DNA from: an uncultured beta proteobacterium
Lineage (GTDB): Bacteria; Pseudomonadota; Gammaproteobacteria; Burkholderiales; Burkholderiaceae_A
Direction of reading: 5' to 3'
NCBI GenBank assembly: GCA_902586195.1
Contig: CACIGF010000002.1
Span: 1-64,000, forward strand
Length of the DNA: 64,000 nucleotides
Position 1 is the stretch's first letter. Each line of letters begins with the position of its first letter. The notes under the pieces are model-generated. The model did no database searches. It was not told where the DNA came from and saw only the letters and a program-made list of their open reading frames with translations. A program made the position numbers and the translations under genes. Positions 1-8,804 of this stretch are shown one piece after another.

Positions 1-201
1 ACTGAGCACTTTCATCCAGAGTGACTCAAATAAGCCTTTCCAACTTGCAAACCCGTGCAACTCGACAACAACAAGATTCGCTATAAAAATCAAAGTATAC
101 AACACCAAAATGACAGCAGTAGCTCTCTGTAAAATCCAATCACTTAGTCCGTTGTGGGCAATTACACCCCCATTTACCAACCCCGCGCGTCGCTCACTCA
201 T
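1..201 (-). CDS. sdhD: Succinate dehydrogenase membrane anchor subunit SdhD, partial
   Basis: This is the first 67 residues of a gene that runs off the left edge of the window. The start codon is the ATG whose first base is at 201. The visible protein begins MSERRAGLVNGG and continues into a WILQRATAVILVLY segment, the first transmembrane helix of SdhD-type anchors, where the W..R.T/S pattern is typical. It lies 9 bases downstream of sdhC and reads in the same direction, so it belongs to the sdhCDAB operon. SdhD with SdhC anchors complex II in the inner membrane and helps form the quinone and heme b sites. The identification rests on this motif and on its position after sdhC. The C-terminal two thirds cannot be seen. 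Confidence 0.85.
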   Translation of the reverse strand, partial: MSERRAGLVNGGVIAHNGLSDWILQRATAVILVLYTLIFIANLVVVELHGFASWKGLFESLWMKVLS

Positions 202-210
202 CAAATAAAC

Positions 211-606
211 CTAGAATAATTTCGTTATAGCCCAATAAATCATCAATCCACTAGTTAATAGAGCGGTAATAATTACGATAATTCCCCATTTATTAGTCTC
301 GCCTTTCTCTAACCCGATGTGAAGGTCACACATAAGATGTCTTATGCCGGCAAAGAAATGATGTATGTATGCCCAAGATACACCCATCAAAAGAATAAAT
401 ATTATTGGACTCTTGAGCATTTCTATTGCCCTATCGAAACTTTGAGGTGTTTTTACGCTTTCCCCAAACAAATAGATCAGAAACGGAAGTATTAAGAAAA
501 GACTTGCCCCACTTACTCTGTGAAGAATAGACATTATTCCGGCCGCCGGTAGGCGATAAGTTAAGATTTGGTCTATCCGTATATTTCGAAATTTTTTTCT
601 ACCCAT
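211..606 (-). CDS. sdhC: Succinate dehydrogenase cytochrome b556 subunit SdhC
   Basis: A 131-residue membrane protein with three hydrophobic segments. It carries the SdhC signature near the N-terminus (YRLPAAGIMSILHRVSG, where S..HR.SG is the family pattern) and a later histidine-rich stretch (HHFFAGIRHLMCDLH) that supplies the heme-ligand region. SdhC is one of the two membrane anchors of succinate:quinone oxidoreductase in the TCA cycle. Its length matches the family. It is followed after 9 bases by sdhD, and it is divergent from mdh with about 100 bases between the two starts, so a shared control region for TCA genes is likely there. A divergent mdh and sdhCD arrangement is familiar from betaproteobacteria (from memory). 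Confidence 0.93.
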   Translation of the reverse strand: MGRKKFRNIRIDQILTYRLPAAGIMSILHRVSGASLFLILPFLIYLFGESVKTPQSFDRAIEMLKSPIIFILLMGVSWAYIHHFFAGIRHLMCDLHIGLEKGETNKWGIIVIITALLTSGLMIYWAITKLF

Positions 607-708
607 AAAAGCGAAAATTGTATACCATTTTGTTTTGAATAACTCGTTATTGTTCCATTACTTTGCCCGCAAGTAAACCATAAAAACCAGTATTTTTGGA
701 GTGAGATT

Positions 709-1698
709 TTGTCGACAACAAAAGAAAAAACCGTCAAGGTTAGCGTAACAGGGGCCAGCGGCCAAATCGGTTATGCTATTTTATTTCGTATTCTCAATGG
801 AGAAGTATTTGGAAAACACGTCAAGATTGATCTTCAACTTATTGATATCAATGTAGATAAAGTCCAAAAAGCTCTCCATGGTGTAGCTTTGGAGTTAGAA
901 GATTGTGCGTTTCCATTGTTAAACAATTTAACTTTACATTCAGATCCCCATACCGGTTTTACGGATACAGAGTATTGTTTCCTAATAGGAGCAAAACCTA
1001 GAGGACCTGGTATGGAGAGGAAGGATTTGCTCCAGGCAAATGGGCAGATATTCAAAACCCAAGGGGTTGCATTGAATGAAAAAGCCTCACGGAAAGTTAA
1101 AGTTGTTGTTGTAGGCAATCCTGCGAATACAAATGCTTATATAGCAATGATGTCTGCGCCAGATCTTTCAAAGGACAATTTTTCCGCAATGATGCGTCTC
1201 GATCACAATAGAGCCATGAATCAGGTAGCGAATAAGCTAGACTCAAATGTAAATAGACTATCAAACATTTGCGTTTGGGGAAATCACTCTCCTACTATGG
1301 TGGTAGACATTACTAATGGGTTTCTAGATGGTTCAAATAACTTAAATGATTTGCTTGATAAGGAATGGGTAGCACAGACTTTGCAACCAACCGTTGCGAA
1401 ACGAGGGGCAGAAATTATCGAACAGCGTGGATTGTCATCTGCAGCAAGTGCTGCCAGTGCTGCTATTGACCATATGCACGATTGGGTTAACGGAACAACA
1501 TGGACAACTATGGGAGTTCCGTCTAAGGGTGAATATGGTATACCTGAAAATATTATTTCTGGATTTCCAGTAAACTGCAAGGACGAGAGGTGTTCGATAA
1601 TTCAAAACTTGGACATCAATGATGTATTGCAAAGTAAGATAGGGATTTCAATTGCGGAGCTTCAAGATGAACAGGAAAACATTAAAGGTCTTTTGTAG
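709..1698 (+). CDS. mdh: Malate dehydrogenase (NAD)
   Basis: A 329-residue enzyme that interconverts malate and oxaloacetate in the TCA cycle. The N-terminal Rossmann motif is VTGASGQIGY. Further on are the cofactor and substrate segments GNPANTNAY and RLDHNRAMNQ and the catalytic-histidine segment WGNHSPTM. Its length and these motifs match the cytosolic or plant-like MDH group found in betaproteobacteria and some other bacteria, not the shorter E. coli type. The start codon is TTG at 709, chosen because a GGAGTGAG Shine-Dalgarno-like sequence ends a few bases upstream and the family N-terminus fits. It is divergent from sdhC. The open frames on the opposite strand inside it are shadows. Confidence 0.95.
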   Translation: MSTTKEKTVKVSVTGASGQIGYAILFRILNGEVFGKHVKIDLQLIDINVDKVQKALHGVALELEDCAFPLLNNLTLHSDPHTGFTDTEYCFLIGAKPRGPGMERKDLLQANGQIFKTQGVALNEKASRKVKVVVVGNPANTNAYIAMMSAPDLSKDNFSAMMRLDHNRAMNQVANKLDSNVNRLSNICVWGNHSPTMVVDITNGFLDGSNNLNDLLDKEWVAQTLQPTVAKRGAEIIEQRGLSSAASAASAAIDHMHDWVNGTTWTTMGVPSKGEYGIPENIISGFPVNCKDERCSIIQNLDINDVLQSKIGISIAELQDEQENIKGLL

Positions 1699-1857
1699 CA
1701 ATCTTTGTTCGGGTAAGGGAAAAGCTTGTTTAACTCCATTAATTTGTAAACAATTTTGGCGATAGTTGGAAAAAATGTTGTTTTCGAAGTTATGTAAAGA
1801 ATGTTCAGAAGCGGAAAAATGAATAATCTTACCTAAAGGTCTTTAGAAGGAAATTTA

Positions 1858-3030
1858 ATGAAACAATCACCATCCTCAAAAAGAGGTAGAAGTCTTCGAA
1901 GTGCGGAATCTTTAATTAGGTTGGCTGAGGGGTTAGCGACTTCAGGAAGTCGTGCTGAGGATGTATATTGGAATAAAAAACTTGAAGCGGAAATAAAAAG
2001 AGTGATTCTAGAAAAGGATGAGATTTCGTTAAACGTAGCTTTAGATAAACTTTCAGAAAAAGAAACCAGAGCACATGAAGAACTAGCTGATGCCATAGAG
2101 GGATGTGTCGAATTTGAGAGGATTATTGTCGAAGGAAAAACATTCGACACATTGCTCATAACAGCCCCAATTTTGGCATGGTCAACTATGGGCCTAGCCA
2201 ATTTTAACGTTACCCCTAAGCAACTTGAAGAAATAAGTTATTTACTTAAGAAATATGTTTTTAATCAAAAAGCCCAAATTTCTTTAGTTAACTATCTATA
2301 TTCTCCTGACCAGCTTCCCGAGTCATTTATTGAAACAAGACAGTTGAAAAAAGCAATCACTCATTCATTGTTAAAAAGAGATCATCTATTACTTAATGAG
2401 GGGGAAATTAAAGAGACAGCTACATTTTTAGCTGATCAAAGACATCTTCTCGGGGTGGTAGCAGTAGCGACAGGCGAACATATATTTAGATGGCAAGCCA
2501 ATTTTATGCAACCCGAAGAGATTGAGGCTTCGTGGAGAAAAGTTAGTAATGAAATATTCTCAAAGATTATGCCTCAGTGCGCTAAGGATGTTGTTCTTCC
2601 ACGGGCGTATTATGTTGCTTGTAGAGACGCTGATAGGCAGCTAAGGAAATTTTCCATAAATGCATCTGTTTCTTACTTGTCATCCTCGTCGTCTGTAACT
2701 AACGAATCCCTGCTGGTTGTCATAGGCGGTTGTTATGATAGACAACTTGAAGAATACCGTATTAGTTTTTGCGACAAAAGAACCTTTGAGGTTTATCATG
2801 GCATTGTATGGCCATTATTGGGACCAGAGGATGAATACAGCGAGCTCAATGAAACTATTGAGCAGTATTTAAAGTCTTGCGGTGTGCCTGAGGTGAAATT
2901 TTTAGCGCAACGATTACCGCTCGAGTATTGCGAAGATTGTGGTTCACCGCTATATCCAAATATCGAAGGCGAGATGGTTCATACAGAGCAACCCGAAAGT
3001 GATGATTCCCAACACAGACATATCCATTAG
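1858..3030 (+). CDS. DUF2863-like conserved protein of unknown function
   Basis: A 390-residue soluble protein with no signal peptide or membrane segment. The N-terminus (SAESLIRLAEGLATSGSR.ED.YW) and the overall layout resemble the DUF2863 family, which I remember as mainly betaproteobacterial. No enzyme motif is recognisable. The C-terminus carries a CEDCG pair of cysteines followed by a His-rich end (SQHRHIH), which could bind a metal, but this is inference. AAGGAAA lies just upstream of the ATG as a ribosome binding site. It stands alone, between mdh, which runs the same way, and the convergent TonB receptor gene. No function can be assigned. Confidence 0.7.
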   Translation: MKQSPSSKRGRSLRSAESLIRLAEGLATSGSRAEDVYWNKKLEAEIKRVILEKDEISLNVALDKLSEKETRAHEELADAIEGCVEFERIIVEGKTFDTLLITAPILAWSTMGLANFNVTPKQLEEISYLLKKYVFNQKAQISLVNYLYSPDQLPESFIETRQLKKAITHSLLKRDHLLLNEGEIKETATFLADQRHLLGVVAVATGEHIFRWQANFMQPEEIEASWRKVSNEIFSKIMPQCAKDVVLPRAYYVACRDADRQLRKFSINASVSYLSSSSSVTNESLLVVIGGCYDRQLEEYRISFCDKRTFEVYHGIVWPLLGPEDEYSELNETIEQYLKSCGVPEVKFLAQRLPLEYCEDCGSPLYPNIEGEMVHTEQPESDDSQHRHIH

Positions 3031-3040
3031 GAATTGATGT

Positions 3041-4873
3041 CTAATAACTCGCGTTTACCCCGATCGTGAATTGTCGTGGCATAGCATTGTACCCATAAGC
3101 GAGTTGATACTTTTTATTCGTTAGATTTTGTATAGTTACAAAAACGTTAGTAACTTTATTCAATTCGTATTTTAACGAGCTATTAACTACAAAGTACTTT
3201 GGCAAGATTTGCGAAGAATAATCGCTATCCTTTCTAGCCGAAGATCCCATACCGCGTATTGAAAAAGCATATCTATCCTTTTTCAAGCTAAATCCAATGG
3301 ATCCAAAAAAGTTTGCTCTTCTAGCGCTCTGAATTAGCGTTGACGGATTTAAACCGTCCGGAGATTGAGGGTTTTGAAAAGTAAGAGAAACATCAAAGAT
3401 TTTTTTATCGGCAATATTTTTTAACGAAATTTCAAATCCCGAATTATTAAGACGAGAAAAATTTTTAGCTTTGTATCCGGCTGAGGGGTCGTAAGTAATA
3501 GGGTTATTTGTTTTAGTATCAAAGTAAAACAACCTGAACATAAGAGAATCTTTTAAAAAAGTATAACCAGCCTCGAATTGCTCATGTTCTTCAGGTAAAA
3601 GTTTAGAGTTTGTTGATAAAGCATATGCGTTTGGCGAAACAAATCCTGTGGAGTGGTTTGCATTGAAAGAATGTTCGGGTGTTATTGAATAACCAACCCC
3701 CACTAAATAGGTGATACGAGATTTAAATCGATTTGTATTGTCATTTCTAAGATTCGCTTGCAAAGCGACAGGGCCATGTTGGCTGACATATGCCAAGAAT
3801 ACTGATTCAAAGTCTCTACTCTTAATGCCCGATGACGAAGGGTTTCGGCTTACCGATCTTTTTTCAACCCCTAATAGAAGGTTACTATTGCCATCTAACT
3901 GAATATCATTTTGGAAAGCGACTTTATTTTCTTTTGTTACAAAAAATTGTCCGTAATTATATCGTAGTTTAATCTTCGAACTATCAAAGGAGATTTGCGC
4001 ATTATTATCGTTGGCTAGATCAAAATTATATACAAAATTTATTTGTTCTTGATCCGAATTTTGTTTTGGGTTGCTACCAAAAAATGAATTATCAAAAAAA
4101 GTTTCGGAATCGGTTTTGAAGTATGTAAAGTTTGCTAAGCCATTTTTTAGACGTTTTGAAAAGCTTAGGTTAATCGTTTCGTTTTTGTGTTTGTCGTTAT
4201 CATTATCTGTTGGATCAGAGGAGAATGTTTGATTAGGGTTTGTTGCTGAGAAACTAGTTGTTTGCAATAAATTTCCAGAAATTAATGCCGTTAACGAATC
4301 ATCCACAGACGTATCTATGTTAAAACTTATGTTTTTAGTTCCATAGCTTCCGGTTTCAAGCCGGATCAATTTCTTAGTTCGTTCATCCGATCTATATCCA
4401 GCTTTTGTTGTACGAATATTTATTACTCCACCAATTGCTCCTTCTCCATAGACAGAGGATAAATTGCCGGGAATAACTTCTATTCTTTCAACTAAATCCA
4501 ACGGTATATTTTCACCAAGAGAAGATTGAGTTAGCTCATCTCTCAAACGTACGCCATTTAACAACACTAAAACATTGCGGCTTTCCGAACCTCTTAAAAA
4601 AAAGGACGTTACGCCTCCAAGACCTCCATTGCGACCCACCTGAACGGAAGATCTGTTTTGAAGCAGATCAGCCAATGATTTAACACCAGATTGTTCAATA
4701 TCTTCCCTATCGAATACAGAGATGTTCGAAAATGTTTTTGATAACCTTTGTTCTAAACCTGAGCCACTAACTGTTATGGGATCAAGTTGTGTTGCTTGCA
4801 GGTTGCATATTGTAAAAATAAGGCCGAATAGAATAAGTAAAACTGACCAAAATACGTGATACCAGATTTTCAT
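3041..4873 (-). CDS. btuB: TonB-dependent outer membrane receptor, BtuB-like (cobalamin uptake)
   Basis: A receptor of about 610 residues. It has an N-terminal signal peptide (MKIWYHVFWS then a hydrophobic core), a plug domain, and a 22-strand-type barrel ending in an aromatic residue (NASY). The mature start contains LDPITVSG, a TonB-box-like segment. The plug shows the typical patterns LLQNRSSVQVGRNG, SFFLRGSESRNVLVLLNGVR, VERIEVIPG and YGEGAIGGVINI. The start is placed at the ATG at 4873 and not further upstream because GGGAAAAG lies directly before it and the signal peptide begins there. The cobalamin-riboswitch-like leader immediately upstream supports vitamin B12 or another corrinoid as the ligand. 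No periplasmic binding protein or permease gene is adjacent. It is convergent with the DUF2863-like gene. Confidence 0.88.
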   Translation of the reverse strand: MKIWYHVFWSVLLILFGLIFTICNLQATQLDPITVSGSGLEQRLSKTFSNISVFDREDIEQSGVKSLADLLQNRSSVQVGRNGGLGGVTSFFLRGSESRNVLVLLNGVRLRDELTQSSLGENIPLDLVERIEVIPGNLSSVYGEGAIGGVINIRTTKAGYRSDERTKKLIRLETGSYGTKNISFNIDTSVDDSLTALISGNLLQTTSFSATNPNQTFSSDPTDNDNDKHKNETINLSFSKRLKNGLANFTYFKTDSETFFDNSFFGSNPKQNSDQEQINFVYNFDLANDNNAQISFDSSKIKLRYNYGQFFVTKENKVAFQNDIQLDGNSNLLLGVEKRSVSRNPSSSGIKSRDFESVFLAYVSQHGPVALQANLRNDNTNRFKSRITYLVGVGYSITPEHSFNANHSTGFVSPNAYALSTNSKLLPEEHEQFEAGYTFLKDSLMFRLFYFDTKTNNPITYDPSAGYKAKNFSRLNNSGFEISLKNIADKKIFDVSLTFQNPQSPDGLNPSTLIQSARRANFFGSIGFSLKKDRYAFSIRGMGSSARKDSDYSSQILPKYFVVNSSLKYELNKVTNVFVTIQNLTNKKYQLAYGYNAMPRQFTIGVNASY

Positions 4874-4914
4874 GTTTTCTTTTCCCAGCCTAGCCCCCAA
4901 GGCTTTAAAGTTCG

Positions 4915-5090
4915 CAAAACGGCCGGTATCCAGGCTCCGAAGATCGATTTAAAAATCGGAAGAAACTCAACCTTCCCAAAAATGTTTATTTTCAGTGGAT
5001 AAAGAGCTCTTACTTCGCTACTGTTTTGGGGAAAGCATTGGATTTTGACCAATTTCCCGTTTAACTGTTTAAGCACCGTTTCTGACAATG
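4915..5090 (-). promoter_or_regulatory. Cobalamin (B12) riboswitch leader of btuB
   Basis: Read on the minus strand, the 5' end carries ACGGTGCTTAAACAGTTAAA (about 5077-5058), followed by CGGGAAATTGGTCAAAATCC. This is close to the cobalamin-riboswitch order GGTGCC, GGGAA, GGTGAAATCC. Next come CCCCAAAACAGTAGCG (compare CCCGCAACTGTAA.CG) and, at the 3' side, GGAGCCTGGATACCGGCC (4921-4938), a clear match to the conserved AGCC.GGAGACC.GCC box. A 5-bp hairpin (AGCCT/AGGCT) sits between this box and the btuB ribosome binding site, which suggests translational control. The element lies directly upstream of a TonB receptor gene, the classic position. Boundaries are approximate. Confidence 0.8.
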
Positions 5091-5452
5091 GAAGTGTAAA
5101 GTAAGACGGACAACTAAGCAACTATTAAATGTAAAAAAAATCTTACAGAAAGTTATTGATTCAACCTATTGCCTATCTGACATTCATAACTCTCGCCGTG
5201 TGAGGCATTATCAACATAGTATGAGTTTCTGGCACTGACGAGCACGTTAAAGTTTTATTACAGAATGGTTCCGATTTAATGGGAAATGGCATAAACCTCG
5301 GCGTGTATAATTTGTATTGCAGTATAATAATCCTAAATTGAAGATTTACTAATTACTCAATAACTAACGCTCAGCAACTAAAACTTTATAATAGAATTAT
5401 AATCACAGTTGCTTTAAACAAACATCGCGCAAGAATACTTGCTCTTTCCTTT
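5091..5452 (+). promoter_or_regulatory. Intergenic promoter region between btuB leader and ccm operon
   Basis: About 360 bases without a gene separate the btuB riboswitch from ccmI, and the two transcription units diverge here. On the plus strand there are four exact TATAAT hexamers (5306-5311, 5323-5328, 5387-5392, 5398-5403). None has a strong -35 partner at ideal spacing, so I cannot choose a start site. No SD sequence is visible just before ccmI. I see no RNA gene or repeat in this interval. Confidence 0.35.
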
Positions 5453-6547
5453 ATGTTTTTATTTTTATTGACCTCGTTTTGTATTTTTTCCGGTGTATCT
5501 ATTTACTTGTATAGAATTTGGGGCTCCTCATATACATTTTCGTTAGTTTCTGTAGCGACAATCTCCGCTATTATGTATTCGATGATAGGTACACTTAGCG
5601 AAAACGCTATGGATTTTTCTTTTTCAGCTCAACGAAGCCTTCTTACAGAATCTCTTTTTGGTAATACACCTATACCGGACCAGGAGAAAGATACAATTGG
5701 TCTTAGTGAGTACATAAAATCTCTTGAAAAAGATTTAATCGCCGACAGTGGGGATGTTAACAAGTGGGTGTTGCTAGCCAGGTCATACATGAAAAAACAA
5801 AATTTTAAAAAAGCATCTGACGCATATGAAGCAGCATTGAAAATAATACCGGGAGAAGTCAATTTAATGACGGAGCTTGCAGATTCACTAGCGATGGTCA
5901 ACGGCGGGAATCTTAATGGAAGACCGATGAAACTAATTGCACAGGTATTGGAGGTGGAGCCCACTAATCAAAAAGCACTTGCTCTTGCTGCGACTAATGC
6001 TATGAATAACACAGAAATAGAAAACGCGATCACCTATTGGCTCAGGTTAAAGAACACCCTACCAGAAGGTTCTGATGATGCAAAAAAAGTTTCAAACATA
6101 ATACAAGCTCTAATGGGTGAAAGGCCCCCTAGTTCTATCATCTCATCTAATAACAATCTCGGGGAAAAAGTATTAGAAGGAAAATTGAGCATAGACAAAG
6201 ACTTGTTTTCCTCGATTCAAAAAAGTTTGACTAAAAAATCTGTAATTTTTCTAATTGTAAAAGAAAAAAATGGAGTTGCAATGCCAATAGCAGTTAAAAA
6301 GATTTTGTATGATGAGTTTAAGGAATCTTTTAATAAAAGCAAGTTCGTCAATTTTAAGATATCTGATATCCACAGCATGAGAACAGAAGTCAAACTCAGC
6401 GATTTTGTCGAAGTTATGGTTTCGGCAAGACTATCTTTGTCAGGCGAGGCAAAACCTCAAGCTGAAGATTTGAGAACCAATATTTCACTCGTTAGAAGTG
6501 ACGATAAGTTTGTCAAACTTCAATTTTTGCAAAACACAGATAGTTAA
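5453..6547 (+). CDS. ccmI: Cytochrome c maturation protein CcmI-like (TPR)
   Basis: A 364-residue protein. Two N-terminal membrane segments (about residues 1-20 and 27-46) are followed by a periplasmic part with TPR-like helices (W..LARSYMKKQNFKKASDAYEAALKIIPGEVNLMTELADSLAM) and a C-terminal beta domain. This matches CcmI (CycH), which holds apocytochrome c for heme ligation by CcmF/CcmH. The TPR residues GR...LI..VL..EP.N..AL.L and the C-terminal domain are family-like. The loop between the two membrane segments is very short. Its place is unusual: it heads the ccm operon instead of following ccmH. The next gene's ATG overlaps its stop (TAATG), so translation is coupled. Confidence 0.78.
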   Translation: MFLFLLTSFCIFSGVSIYLYRIWGSSYTFSLVSVATISAIMYSMIGTLSENAMDFSFSAQRSLLTESLFGNTPIPDQEKDTIGLSEYIKSLEKDLIADSGDVNKWVLLARSYMKKQNFKKASDAYEAALKIIPGEVNLMTELADSLAMVNGGNLNGRPMKLIAQVLEVEPTNQKALALAATNAMNNTEIENAITYWLRLKNTLPEGSDDAKKVSNIIQALMGERPPSSIISSNNNLGEKVLEGKLSIDKDLFSSIQKSLTKKSVIFLIVKEKNGVAMPIAVKKILYDEFKESFNKSKFVNFKISDIHSMRTEVKLSDFVEVMVSARLSLSGEAKPQAEDLRTNISLVRSDDKFVKLQFLQNTDS

Positions 6548-7908
6548 TGCTCACTGCAACTAAAGTTACTCTTGAAAAGGGAAAAAAAACATTATTGAAA
6601 GAATTAAGTTTTTCCCTGAAAGGTGGCCAAATATTGCAAGTTATGGGTCCTAATGGCGTTGGAAAAACTACTCTTTTACGATCTATTTCTAAAATCTCTC
6701 CACCAACTAAGGGTGCTATCTACTCAACTTTTGTATCCACTTTGTTCATACCAACTAGTGGTGGCTGTCGGCATGAGCTGTCAGTCTCGCAGATACTTAC
6801 CGATATGTCAGACGAAGGGATGGACACAATATTGAAAAAACTTGATCAATTTAGGATTGCAGACATAAAGGATAAACCCCTAGGGTCAGTATCTGATGGG
6901 CAGAAAAAAAGGGTAATGTTCGCAGGTATTGACATAAAAGAAAATTCATTACTAATAATTGATGAGCCTTTCAATACGTTAGATAACAATGGTTTGATAT
7001 TGTTGCTAAATGTTTTTTCTAAAATATGTTCCAAAGGAGGTGCTGTTATAATTTCAACTCATATATCAATAGAAGAAATTATATCTGGTGTTGCCAGTAA
7101 AGCCTTTTTTAAAGAACTGGAAATTCGTTTACTTGAAATTTGTCCGCACGATCCCCTTGATTGGAAGCTTTCTAAAGGTTCTGAAAGCATAAGTGATCAG
7201 GGATTAACACAAATTGAAGCAAACAAAAAACAACATGGAATTGTTAAAGAATATGTCAAAAATATTGTCCGTGAATCTCAACTTTTAAAAAAAGAATTTT
7301 CAGATCTTAGTTGGCCAATCGTTTTATTTTTGATGATTGTTTGTGTGATTCCTCTTGGGACAACGCTTAACCAAAGTGACTTAATAAATATCGTAAGCGG
7401 TGTTTTTTGGGTCGCAATGTTGCTCGTAATGATTTTTGCATCAAATAGATTGCTTTACCCAGAGTTCAATCAAGGTGTGCTTGACCAGCTGATTGTTAAG
7501 AAGAGATCACTCAGTATTTATTGCTTTATAAAAGCTCTTATCAACTGGATTTTAGTTGGATTGCCGATATCGGTTTTATCGCTGCCACTATCAATGGTTT
7601 ACGGTCTACCAAACACTTCTGCAATGGCTATGAGCACTAGCCTTGCTATTGGAAGTTTGTTTATCTCGGGCGCTTTGATCTTTTTTTCTTCGTTGGGGCT
7701 TATGGCAAGACAAGCACAAACTGTCATATCCCTACTATCTTTGCCTATTCTTATCCCACTGATGATATTTGGTTCTGCTATAGTGAGGGGTACGTTAGAT
7801 GGAGCATCAGTAAATAATTTATATTTGTTACTCACGGGTATGTCGTTGTTCTGCATACTCACCGTTCCTTTTATATGTGAAAAGTTACTTGTTCTAGCTT
7901 CGGAATGA
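6547..7908 (+). CDS. ccmAB: Fused heme exporter ATPase-permease CcmA-CcmB
   Basis: A 453-residue single reading frame joins two normally separate subunits. Residues 1 to about 200 are CcmA: Walker A GPNGVGKTT, signature SVSDGQKKR (degenerate from LSxGQ), Walker B LLIIDEPFN, and H-loop STHI. From about residue 225 the sequence is CcmB: VRESQLLKKEFSDLSWPIVLFLMIVCVIPLG, then about six membrane segments. Together they form the ABC part of the Ccm system that, with CcmCD, loads and releases heme-CcmE. CcmA and CcmB are usually about 200 and 220 residues, so nothing is lost in the fusion. A linker of about 35 polar residues connects the halves. The gene starts inside the stop of ccmI and is followed after 4 bases by ccmC. 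Confidence 0.92.
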   Translation: MLTATKVTLEKGKKTLLKELSFSLKGGQILQVMGPNGVGKTTLLRSISKISPPTKGAIYSTFVSTLFIPTSGGCRHELSVSQILTDMSDEGMDTILKKLDQFRIADIKDKPLGSVSDGQKKRVMFAGIDIKENSLLIIDEPFNTLDNNGLILLLNVFSKICSKGGAVIISTHISIEEIISGVASKAFFKELEIRLLEICPHDPLDWKLSKGSESISDQGLTQIEANKKQHGIVKEYVKNIVRESQLLKKEFSDLSWPIVLFLMIVCVIPLGTTLNQSDLINIVSGVFWVAMLLVMIFASNRLLYPEFNQGVLDQLIVKKRSLSIYCFIKALINWILVGLPISVLSLPLSMVYGLPNTSAMAMSTSLAIGSLFISGALIFFSSLGLMARQAQTVISLLSLPILIPLMIFGSAIVRGTLDGASVNNLYLLLTGMSLFCILTVPFICEKLLVLASE

Positions 7909-7912
7909 CTAA

Positions 7913-8638
7913 ATGTTACAAAAGATAATTAAGTTATCATCCCCTCCAGTCTTTTATTTCTTTGCCACACGTTTAATTTACTTGGTCGCTGGGCTTGGAT
8001 TTTTATGTTTAGCCTTTGGCATTTGGTACTCATTATTTATAACCCCGGTGGACGCCCAACAGGGTGAGGTTTACAGGGTTTTATATGTCCATGTTCCTGC
8101 AGCATGGTTATCAATGTTCATATACGTTGTTGCATGTGTGTACGCTGCAATTTATTGGATTTGGCGCACAAATGTTTCAGCAATCATGTTGCGCGCTTCG
8201 TTGCCAACTGGAGCATGGATGACAGTTGTTGCGTTAGTAACTGGGTCATTATGGGGAAAACCGACGTGGGGCACCTATTGGGTCTGGGATGCAAGACTAA
8301 CAACAGAACTTATATTGCTCTTCATATATTTGGGGCTGATAGCAGTTGGGAAAATGGTGGACGATAGTACAAAAACGGACAGAGCTTTATCTCTCATTAC
8401 TTTGTTTGGTTTTATTAATATTCCTTTAATTTACTTCTCTGTGGTTTTTTGGAACACTCTTCATCAGGGATTTTCACTTGGTGCAACTCAAGCAGAAATG
8501 GCCCCTGAAATCAAAATCGGTTTGGTGATCTGTACCGTAGGGGTTTGGTTAATGTGTTCCTCAACGATACTGGTTCGCGCTAAGGCCCTACTACTAGAAA
8601 GAGAGTGCGATGCTCAGTGGGTGAGAACAACTGTCTAG
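7913..8638 (+). CDS. ccmC: Heme exporter protein CcmC
   Basis: A 241-residue protein with six membrane segments. It carries the tryptophan-rich heme-handling motif WGKPTWGTYWVWDARLT in the periplasmic loop, plus conserved flanking histidines (VHVPAAW before it and WNTLHQG after it). CcmC transfers heme to CcmE at the outer face of the inner membrane. Its length and motif order match the family. It starts 4 bases after ccmAB and is followed by the tiny ccmD. Confidence 0.96.
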   Translation: MLQKIIKLSSPPVFYFFATRLIYLVAGLGFLCLAFGIWYSLFITPVDAQQGEVYRVLYVHVPAAWLSMFIYVVACVYAAIYWIWRTNVSAIMLRASLPTGAWMTVVALVTGSLWGKPTWGTYWVWDARLTTELILLFIYLGLIAVGKMVDDSTKTDRALSLITLFGFINIPLIYFSVVFWNTLHQGFSLGATQAEMAPEIKIGLVICTVGVWLMCSSTILVRAKALLLERECDAQWVRTTV

Positions 8639-8648
8639 TGGAAATCAA

Positions 8649-8795
8649 ATGAGTCATGAGACTATTATTTGGATCTGCTTTACTCTCACGCTTGCAGTGA
8701 TTTTCTTCGATTTCCTTTTGGGGTTGATTAATCTTAAACAAAAGGAACAAAATATTAAGAAAGACCTCAAAGGTAAGGATAACGAGTTCGAATGA
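8649..8795 (+). CDS. ccmD: Heme exporter small subunit CcmD
   Basis: A 48-residue open frame, MSHETIIWICFTLTLAV at the N-terminus. It has one membrane helix and a charged, lysine-rich C-terminus (LKQKEQNIKKDLK). This is the usual form of CcmD, which stabilises the CcmABC-CcmE complex. It sits exactly between ccmC and ccmE, 10 bases after ccmC. The protein family is weakly conserved, so the call rests on size, topology and position. The start is the only ATG in frame. Confidence 0.85.
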   Translation: MSHETIIWICFTLTLAVIFFDFLLGLINLKQKEQNIKKDLKGKDNEFE

Positions 8796-8804
8796 GAAGT
8801 TTAC

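Noticed and set aside
834..1118. Open frames antisense to mdh
   Set aside because: mdh carries the full set of malate dehydrogenase motifs, and the antisense products have no recognisable features.
4870..5121. 83-residue open frame upstream of btuB on the minus strand
   Set aside because: It runs through the cobalamin-riboswitch boxes and overlaps the btuB start. No ribosome binding site or family pattern.
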